From Geodermatophilus sp. DF01-2 (GTDB lineage: Bacteria; Actinomycetota; Actinomycetes; Mycobacteriales; Geodermatophilaceae), in assembly GCF_004571065.1 (NCBI RefSeq), contig NZ_SPQN01000047.1, positions 1-35,919 on the forward strand: a stretch of DNA of 35,919 nt, read 5' to 3'. A program made the position numbers and the translations under genes. The number at the start of each line of letters is the position of its first letter. Positions within the stretch are counted from its first letter, which is position 1. The notes below the pieces were generated by a model. The model ran no database searches, was not told the origin of the DNA, and saw only the letters and a program-made list of their open reading frames with translations. Shown piece after piece: positions 30,580 to 35,919 of the stretch.

Positions 30580-31539
30580 TCAGGTCTGCAGGACGGTGCC
30601 GGCGTCGTTCCCGGTGACGGCATCGGCGATGTGCTCGAGGGACGTGATGACGGCGCGGGACGGGTGGCCGGGGCTCGACGACTCGACGAAGCGCAGCGCG
30701 GCCGCGACCTTGGGGCCCATCGAGCCCCGGGCGAACTGGCCGGCGGCGGCGTGCTCGCGCAGCTCGTCGGCGGTCACCCGGCCCAGCGGGCGCGCGGCCG
30801 GCGTCCCGAAGTCGATCATCACGTGCGGGACGTCGGTCGCGATGACCAGCGTCCCGGCGGCCAGCTCCCGGGCCAGCAGTGCAGCGGTGAGGTCCTTGTC
30901 GACGACGGCCTCCACGCCGCGCAGTGCCCTCCCGGCGCCGTCGTCCACCACCGGGATGCCGCCCCCGCCGGCGCAGGCGACGACGAAGCCCGCGGCTAGG
31001 AGGGCCTCGACCGCCGGCACGTCGATCACCGACCGCGGATCGGGGGAGGCGACGACCCGCCGCCAGCCCCGCTCGCCGCGGTCCTCCCAGGTCTGGCCGT
31101 GCGCCATGGATCGCTCGGCCTGCTCCCGCGGCAGGAAGCGGCCGACCGGCTTGGACGGATCGCGGAAGTGCGGGTCGCCGGCGTCGACCAGAGTGCGGGT
31201 GACCAGGGCGGCAGTGCGCTGCGGCAGACCGCGCTCGGCCAGTGCGGCGTCGAGCTCGTCGGCCAGCGTGAAGCCGATCGTCGCCTGGGTCTGGGCGACG
31301 CACCAGTCCAGCGGCACCGGCGGGACCTCGGCTGCTGCCAGCTCGTTCTTGACCAGCAGGTTGCCCACCTGGGGCCCGTTGCCGTGGGTCAGCACGACCT
31401 GGACGCCGGTGGCCACCACCGCGGCGATGTGCTCGCACGCCGCCGAGATGGCCTCCCGCTGGGCGCCGGGCGTGGCCGACCCGTCGGGGCCGGTCATCGC
31501 GTTGCCCCCGAGGGCGATCACGACGCGGGCGGGGGGCAC
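30580..31539 (-). CDS. Carbamate kinase
   Basis: A 319-residue amino-acid-kinase-fold enzyme. RVVIALGGNAM, VVLTHGNGPQVGNLL, WEDRGERGWRRVVASPDP, VVACAGGGGIPVV and VEAVVDKDLTAALLA are the conserved carbamate kinase blocks. It converts carbamoyl phosphate and ADP to ATP, CO2 and ammonia. No arginine deiminase or ornithine carbamoyltransferase gene lies nearby; the likely source of carbamoyl phosphate is FdrA/DUF1116, as with the E. coli allantoin carbamate kinase. The GTG at 31539 is 6 nt from a TAGGGT -10 (31546-31551, minus strand), so the mRNA is probably leaderless and is controlled by operator B. Confidence 0.93.
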   Translation of the reverse strand: MPPARVVIALGGNAMTGPDGSATPGAQREAISAACEHIAAVVATGVQVVLTHGNGPQVGNLLVKNELAAAEVPPVPLDWCVAQTQATIGFTLADELDAALAERGLPQRTAALVTRTLVDAGDPHFRDPSKPVGRFLPREQAERSMAHGQTWEDRGERGWRRVVASPDPRSVIDVPAVEALLAAGFVVACAGGGGIPVVDDGAGRALRGVEAVVDKDLTAALLARELAAGTLVIATDVPHVMIDFGTPAARPLGRVTADELREHAAAGQFARGSMGPKVAAALRFVESSSPGHPSRAVITSLEHIADAVTGNDAGTVLQT

Positions 31540-31567
31540 CCGCCGACCCTAGCGGGCGATCCCTCAG

Positions 31568-31585
31568 CGCTGAAGTATCTCAGCG
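31568..31585. promoter_or_regulatory. Operator site B at the carbamate kinase promoter
   Basis: CGCTGAAGTATCTCAGCG is a perfect palindrome of 6-bp arms (CGCTGA/TCAGCG) with a 6-nt centre. It covers the expected -35 (31569-31574) of the leaderless promoter at 31546-31551 and overlaps the last codons of the PHP gene. It matches site A at 16 of 18 positions. A repressor bound here would block the carbamate kinase-barbiturase operon. Confidence 0.7.
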
Positions 31586-32398
31586 ACGCCAGAAGTCGAA
31601 CGGATCCCGGCCGGGCCGGAAGCCCGCCGCCTCCACGATGTCCACCGCGAGGTCGAAGTGCTGGCCGACGACGGCCGGCTGGTGGGCGTCGCTGCCGAAG
31701 CTGACCGCCTCGCCGCCCTCCTCGTGGAACCAGCGCACCTGGTCGACCGAGGCCAGCGGGCTGGTCGTGTTGACCTCGAGCGCCCGGCCGGTGCCGGCCA
31801 GCGCCCGGAACACCGCCCGGTACTCCTCCTCGTAGTCCTTCTCGGCGTACCGGTCGCTGCCGCCGGGCCAGTACCGCCGCGGGAAGTCGACGTGCGCGAG
31901 CACCTGGAAGACGTCGCTGCTCTCCACCATGTCGACGACCTCGGCCAGGTAGCGGCGCATCGTCGTGTCCGGGTCGGGATAGAGCAACCGGCCCACGCCG
32001 TGGAGCCGGCCGTCCTGGCTCAGCGAGTGCAGCGAGCCGAGCACCCGGTCGACGGGGGACTCGCGCAGGTGGGCGGCGATGCTGGCGGCGAACAGGTGCG
32101 GCTCGCCGGTCTCCACGCCCGACCAGATGCGCAGCTCGGGGAAGTGCTCGCGGCACTCCTCGAGCTCGGCGAAGTACCCCTCGACGTCGATCGGCAGGTG
32201 CCGGGAGGCGTGCCGGTCGACCAGCCCGTCGGCGGTCGCGCGGTCGTCCGGTGACCACGTGGTGAAGTCGAGGTGCTCGGTGAAGGCGATCGCGGGCAGG
32301 CCCCGGGCGATGGCGCGCGCGCAGGCGCGCGCCATCGTGGAGGACTCGGGGGTGTCCCAGGACCACCCGGTGTGCACGTGGTTGTCCGGCGGTCGCAT
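31580..32398 (-). CDS. PHP-domain phosphatase (histidinol-phosphatase HisK-like)
   Basis: A 272-residue PHP-fold metal phosphoesterase. Metal-binding motifs are DNHVHTGWS at the start, FTEHLDF, SGVETGEPH, GSLHSL, VLAHVDFPRRY and SFGSDAHQP near the end, matching the HisJ/HisK class of histidinol phosphatases that also act on other phosphomonoesters. It does not sit in a his operon, so the substrate is uncertain. AGGGAGGAGGAG lies upstream of the ATG on the minus strand. Its last codons contain the operator of the downstream carbamate kinase operon. Confidence 0.88.
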   Translation of the reverse strand: MRPPDNHVHTGWSWDTPESSTMARACARAIARGLPAIAFTEHLDFTTWSPDDRATADGLVDRHASRHLPIDVEGYFAELEECREHFPELRIWSGVETGEPHLFAASIAAHLRESPVDRVLGSLHSLSQDGRLHGVGRLLYPDPDTTMRRYLAEVVDMVESSDVFQVLAHVDFPRRYWPGGSDRYAEKDYEEEYRAVFRALAGTGRALEVNTTSPLASVDQVRWFHEEGGEAVSFGSDAHQPAVVGQHFDLAVDIVEAAGFRPGRDPFDFWRR

Positions 32399-32479
32399 CG
32401 CCTGTGGATTCTCCTCCTCCCTCCGCAGGCTGCGCGCGGCGACCGGACCTGTCGCCCCGGCTGCCTACTGTCGGGAGCC

Positions 32480-34828
32480 ATGACCACCGCCGCGCCGCCG
32501 TCCTCGACGACCGCGGAGGCCCTCGAGGTACTCCGCGAGCTGACCGGCCGCCCCGACGCGGCGTTCCGCGAGGGGCAGGACGCCGCCGTGTCCGCCCTGG
32601 TCGACCGGTCCGAGCGGGCGCTGGTCGTGCAGCGCACCGGCTGGGGGAAGTCAGCGGTCTACTTCGTCTCCACCGCGCTGCTGCGCCGCCGCGGTGCCGG
32701 GCCGACGTTGCTGGTCAGCCCGCTGCTGGCGCTGATGCGCGACCAGGTCGCCGCCGCCTCCCGCGCCGGCATCCGCGCGGTCGAGATCTCCAGCGCCAAC
32801 GCCACCGAGTGGGACGACGTCGCCGCAGCGTTGGCCGCCGACGAGGTCGACGTCCTCCTGGTCTCCCCCGAGCGGCTGACCAACCCCCGCTTCCGCGAGG
32901 AGCAGCTGCCGGGGCTGGTGGCCCGCTGCGGACTGCTGGTCGTCGACGAGGCGCACTGCGTGTCCGACTGGGGGCACGACTTCCGCCCCGACTACCGCCG
33001 CATCCGCGACCTGCTCGGCACCCTGCCGGCCGGGACGCCGGTGCTGGCGACGACCGCGACCGCCAACGAGCGCGTCGTCGCCGATGTCGCGGAGCAGCTC
33101 GGCGCCGGCGGCGTCTCGGTGACGACGGTGCGCGGCCCCCTCGCCCGCGACTCGCTGCGCCTGGGCGTGCTCCGGCTGTCCACCGACCGCGCCCGGCTGG
33201 CGTGGCTGGCCGCCCACCTCGGCGACCTGCCGGGCAGCGGCATCGTCTACACGCTCACCGTCGCCGCAGCCGAGGAGACCGCCGCGCTGCTGCGGGACGC
33301 CGGCCACGAGGTCCGCGCCTACACCGGCCGGCTCGACGACGCCGACCGGCGCGAGGCGGAGGAGGCGCTGCGGGAGAACCGCGTCAAGGCCCTGGTCGCC
33401 ACCTCCGCGCTCGGCATGGGCTTCGACAAGCCCGACCTCGGCTTCGTCGTCCACCTGGGGGCGCCGTCGTCGCCGGTCAGCTACTACCAGCAGGTGGGCC
33501 GCGCCGGGCGGGCCGTCGAGCACGCCGACGTGCTGCTGCTCCCCGGCCCCGAGGACCTCGCGATCTGGCAGTGGTTCGCCACCTCGTCCATGCCGCGGGA
33601 GGACCACGCCGCCGCGGTGCTCTCCGCGATGGCCGACGGCAAGGCGTGGTCGGTCGCGCGGCTGGAGACGGTCGCCGACGTCCGCCGCTCCCGGTTGGAG
33701 CTGCTGCTCAAGGTGCTCGCCGTCGACGGCGCGGTGGAGCGGGTGCAGGGTGGCTGGCGCACCACCGGCCGGCCGTGGGTCTACGACGCCGACCGCTACG
33801 CCCGCGTCACCCGCACCCGGGAGGCCGAGCAGCGGGCGATGATCGCCTACGCGAAGCCCGTCGACGAGGCGCAGTGCCGGATGGCCTTCCTCCAGGAGGC
33901 GCTCGACGACCCGACCGCGGCACCGTGCGGCCGCTGTGACGTCTGCGCCGGCCCCTGGTACTCGACCGACGTCCCCGAGGGTGCGGCCCAGGCGGCCTCT
34001 GCCGCGCTGGACCGCCCCGGCGTCGAGCTCGCGCCGCGCGCCCAGTGGCCGACCGGCGCCGACCGGCTCGGTGTCGAGGTCAAGGGCAAGATCGCGCCGG
34101 CCGAGCAGGTCGACCCGGGCCGGGCCGTCGCCCGGCTCACCGACCTGGGCTGGGGTCAGCGCCTCCGCTCCCTGCTCGGGGACGACGGCGTCGGCGGGGT
34201 GGTCGACCTCGAGGTCCCGAGCCCTGTATCGGCTCCGCTGCAGGGCTGGCCCCGTCCAGAGGCTCGCCGCGGCCCCGTCCAGGGCACCGCCCTGAGCTTG
34301 CGAAGGGCGGGGAGGACGGGGTCCTTTCACGGTGAGGAGGACGGGGTCCTTCTCCGAGGCGCGGGGGGCAGCGGGGTCCTCCATCCGGTGCGGCGGGCGC
34401 CCTCCGACGTCCCGCCGAACGAGGAGTTGCTGCGAGCGTGCGCCCGGGTGCTGGCCGCCTGGGACTGGGCCGAGCGCCCCGCTGCGGTGGTCGCGGTGCC
34501 CTCGCGCCGGCGGCCACGCCTGGTCACCGGCCTCGCGCAGGGGCTGGCCGGGCTCGGGCGGTTGCCCTACCTCGGCGAGCTCTCCCTCGCCCACGACGGG
34601 CCCACCGGGCAGCCCGGAGGCAACAGCGCCTTCCGGCTCGCAGGGGTCTGGCAGCGGATCGTCGTCGGCCCGGAGCTGCGGGAGCGGCTGGCCGAACTCG
34701 GGGCGGTACCGGTGCTGCTCGTCGACGACCTCGCCGATTCCCGGTGGACGATGACCGTCGCCGGCCGTGAGCTCCGCCTGGCCGGCGCCTCGCGGGTGCT
34801 GCCCTTCGCCCTGGCGCTGACCGCGTGA
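32480..34828 (+). CDS. recQ: RecQ-family DNA helicase with C-terminal phosphoribosyltransferase-like domain
   Basis: A 782-residue helicase. FREGQDAAVSALV is the Q motif; RTGWGKS (Lys57) is Walker A; DEAHCVSDWGHDFRPDYRRI (DEAH at 156-159) is motif II plus the RecQ aromatic loop; TSALGMGFDKPDLGFVVH and QQVGRAGR are motifs V and VI. A RecQ zinc site follows (CRMAFLQEAL, then CGRCDVC). Residues about 640-782 resemble a phosphoribosyltransferase (VLLVDDLADSRWTMTVAGREL), known from other actinobacterial RecQ proteins. The linker at about 583-632 is repeat-derived. It unwinds DNA during recombination repair. A TACTGT -10 is 8 nt before the ATG at 32480. Confidence 0.9.
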   Translation: MTTAAPPSSTTAEALEVLRELTGRPDAAFREGQDAAVSALVDRSERALVVQRTGWGKSAVYFVSTALLRRRGAGPTLLVSPLLALMRDQVAAASRAGIRAVEISSANATEWDDVAAALAADEVDVLLVSPERLTNPRFREEQLPGLVARCGLLVVDEAHCVSDWGHDFRPDYRRIRDLLGTLPAGTPVLATTATANERVVADVAEQLGAGGVSVTTVRGPLARDSLRLGVLRLSTDRARLAWLAAHLGDLPGSGIVYTLTVAAAEETAALLRDAGHEVRAYTGRLDDADRREAEEALRENRVKALVATSALGMGFDKPDLGFVVHLGAPSSPVSYYQQVGRAGRAVEHADVLLLPGPEDLAIWQWFATSSMPREDHAAAVLSAMADGKAWSVARLETVADVRRSRLELLLKVLAVDGAVERVQGGWRTTGRPWVYDADRYARVTRTREAEQRAMIAYAKPVDEAQCRMAFLQEALDDPTAAPCGRCDVCAGPWYSTDVPEGAAQAASAALDRPGVELAPRAQWPTGADRLGVEVKGKIAPAEQVDPGRAVARLTDLGWGQRLRSLLGDDGVGGVVDLEVPSPVSAPLQGWPRPEARRGPVQGTALSLRRAGRTGSFHGEEDGVLLRGAGGSGVLHPVRRAPSDVPPNEELLRACARVLAAWDWAERPAAVVAVPSRRRPRLVTGLAQGLAGLGRLPYLGELSLAHDGPTGQPGGNSAFRLAGVWQRIVVGPELRERLAELGAVPVLLVDDLADSRWTMTVAGRELRLAGASRVLPFALALTA
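34229..34375. repeat. REP-like palindromic units inside recQ
   Basis: This in-frame stretch contains GCCCTGAGCTTGCGAAGGGC, close to the widespread CCCTGAGCTTGTCGAAGGG repeat, two direct copies of GAGGACGGGGTCCTT (about 34311 and 34336), and two copies of GGCCCCGTCCAG-like sequence. It encodes a low-complexity linker between the helicase and the C-terminal domain. It looks like intergenic repeat DNA inserted without breaking the frame. Confidence 0.6.
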
Positions 34829-34868
34829 GGACTCGTACAGGCGTTCGATCCGGCGTAGCCTCGCGACC

Positions 34869-35492
34869 ATGTCGCTCGCGCATCAGCCGTCGATGTGGGA
34901 CCTGGCCGAGGAGGCCACGCTGGGGTCGCTCGCGGTCACGCGGCACCACCTGAGCCGCGGTGCATGGGTCGACCGCCTGACCGGGTGGGTCCAGGGGTCC
35001 GACGCCGTCCTCGAGGTGCTGCTCGGCGACATCGGCTGGCGCGCCGACCGGCGGCAGATGTACGAGCGCGCGGTCGCCGTCCCCCGGCTGCTGCGGTGGT
35101 ACGGCGGCCACGAGACCCTGCCGCACCCGCTGCTGACCGAGGCCCGGACGGCGTTGAACGCCCACTACGGGCCGGAGCTCGGCGAGCCCTTCGTCAGCGC
35201 CGGGATGTGCCTGTACCGCGACGGCAGGGACAGCGTCGCGTGGCACGGTGATCGCCTCGGCCGCGGCCGGAGCGGCGAAACGATGGTGGCGATCGTCTCC
35301 TTCGGGTCGCCGCGGCCACTGATGCTCCGCCCGGTCGGCGGCGGGGAGAGCCTGCGCTTCCCGCTCGGGCACGGCGACCTGGTCGTCATGGGGGGCTCGT
35401 GCCAACGCACGTGGGAACACTGCATCCCGAAGACGGCCAAGGCGGTCGGCCCGCGCGTCAGCGTCCAGTTCCGTCCCCGGGGCGTCGCCTGA
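34869..35492 (+). CDS. alkB: AlkB-like Fe(II)/2-oxoglutarate dioxygenase
   Basis: A 207-residue AlkB homologue that would repair alkylated bases by oxidative demethylation. The iron ligands are His and Asp in SVAWHGDRLGRG and His in TWEHCIPKT; the arginines of GPRVSVQFRPRG bind 2-oxoglutarate. The N-terminal YERAVAVPRLLRWYGGHETLPHPLL is the nucleotide-recognition lid, resembling ALKBH2-like actinobacterial proteins. A TAGCCT -10 (34856-34861) lies 7 nt before the ATG at 34869, so the message is probably leaderless. It follows recQ by 40 bases on the same strand, possibly a repair cluster. Confidence 0.92.
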   Translation: MSLAHQPSMWDLAEEATLGSLAVTRHHLSRGAWVDRLTGWVQGSDAVLEVLLGDIGWRADRRQMYERAVAVPRLLRWYGGHETLPHPLLTEARTALNAHYGPELGEPFVSAGMCLYRDGRDSVAWHGDRLGRGRSGETMVAIVSFGSPRPLMLRPVGGGESLRFPLGHGDLVVMGGSCQRTWEHCIPKTAKAVGPRVSVQFRPRGVA

Positions 35493-35719
35493 GCGGTGTG
35501 ACCGGGGCCGCACCGGCGAGCGGTAGGTCGCTGGTCGCAGCGCCGTTGCACCTCCCGTCCGAACGGCCGGACCTGCGGGAACGGCCGCGCGGACACCAGG
35601 GAGGACCTCCTCCGGACCCCCGTGCACCATCTCTCCACGGGCGTGTATGGTTCTTTCCGCACCGAGCGAGAACGGACCGGGCCGCCAGCCTGGTCAACCG
35701 CCTCTCCAGCCCCCGCGGC

Positions 35720-35747
35720 CGGACAGTTGCGGAGCCCGGTGTACAGT
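35720..35747 (+). promoter_or_regulatory. Promoter of the ribosomal RNA operon
   Basis: CGGACA (35720-35725), a 16-nt spacer and TACAGT (35742-35747) form a -35/-10 pair followed by GGGAAC. The TACAGT box is typical of actinobacterial rrn promoters. A second possible -10 (TATGGT near 35646) lies further upstream. Bases 35493-35640 hold only a weak hairpin (GTCCG...CGGAC near 35559-35574). Confidence 0.55.
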
Positions 35748-35919
35748 GGGAACACCGCCTCGAACGAAGGCCCACAAGGCCGGGGTACGAGCGCGTCCGC
35801 TCCTTGAGAACTCAACAGCGTGCCGAAAGTCAGTGCCAAGTATCGAACCCCTTTTTTGTGGGTTTCTTTGGGTTGATGGATGTCGAGAGTGCTAGTTCTC
35901 GGTTCTTCAGGTCAGGGGT
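35748..35919 (+). ncRNA. Leader of a 16S-23S-5S rRNA operon (16S beyond window)
   Basis: CTTGAGAACTCAACAGCG (35803-35820) followed by TGCCGAAAGTCAGTGCC is the antitermination/processing sequence found ahead of 16S in many actinobacteria. Downstream, AACCCCTTTTTTGTGGGTTT is AT-rich compared with the rest of the window. The conserved 16S start (AGAGTTTGATC) is not reached, so only the leader is present. Confidence 0.75.

Noticed and set aside
32308-32337. Perfect 13-bp inverted repeat with a GCAG loop inside the PHP gene
   Set aside because: It encodes alternating Ala/Arg codons in a conserved helix (ARACARAIARGL); GCGC-rich codons give such palindromes by chance.
34841-34862. GGCGTTCGATCC resembling a tRNA T-arm before alkB
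   Set aside because: No acceptor, D or anticodon stems around it; checked because a tRNA-Sec would have been expected somewhere in the genome.

Overview
The window is actinobacterial chromosome: very GC-rich (sampled host lines about 75 %), with GTG starts, several apparently leaderless promoters (TANNNT about 6-7 nt before the start codon) and the leader of a ribosomal RNA operon at the right edge. Gene content and an apparent UAG-encoded selenoprotein point to Geodermatophilaceae (Blastococcus/Geodermatophilus), the group reported to read UAG as selenocysteine. That assignment is inference; there is no 16S or tRNA-Sec gene here to confirm it.

Layout. 1-5000: end of a membrane-anchored sulfite-oxidase-type molybdoenzyme, a winged-helix AlkZ-superfamily protein, a DUF1707 membrane protein, and a MarR repressor divergent from an ABC multidrug exporter with a double palindromic operator between them. 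5000-6100: broken genes (class E sortase, its small membrane partner, and a dihydrofolate-reductase-like gene fused head to head with the sortase). 6087-12300: a GAF-EAL phosphodiesterase, a luciferase-like monooxygenase, a two-component system and a two-gene ABC exporter. 12437-14165: a thioredoxin-fold gene whose redox Cys codon is an in-frame TAG followed by a SECIS-like hairpin, then an SDR. 14326-17252: a two-gene cassette of lower GC (53-60 % in sampled lines) encoding a NYN/PIN-like nuclease and a NACHT/STAND-type NTPase, probably a transferred defence system.

17315-31539 holds a split catabolic regulon. Leftward: NCS2 uracil/xanthine permease, then the FAD, 2Fe-2S and Mo subunits of a molybdenum hydroxylase and a CoxG-like protein. 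Rightward: FdrA and a DUF1116 protein. About 4-5 kb further, leftward: carbamate kinase and a barbiturase/cyanuric acid hydrolase. An 18-bp site, CGC[G/T]GAAGTA[C/T]CTCAGCG, occurs in the permease/fdrA intergenic region and again at the carbamate kinase promoter, tying the blocks together. The proposed pathway imports a pyrimidine, hydroxylates it, opens the ring, and recovers ATP from the ureide by phosphorolysis (FdrA/DUF1116) and carbamate kinase.

Between these blocks lie rpsD, a DUF2470 gene with an IdeR/DtxR-type iron box, and more gene debris (frameshifted kptA, truncated TetR gene, SDR and Cache-domain fragments). The right end has a PHP phosphatase, RecQ with a repeat-derived linker and a phosphoribosyltransferase-like tail, AlkB, and the rrn promoter and leader.
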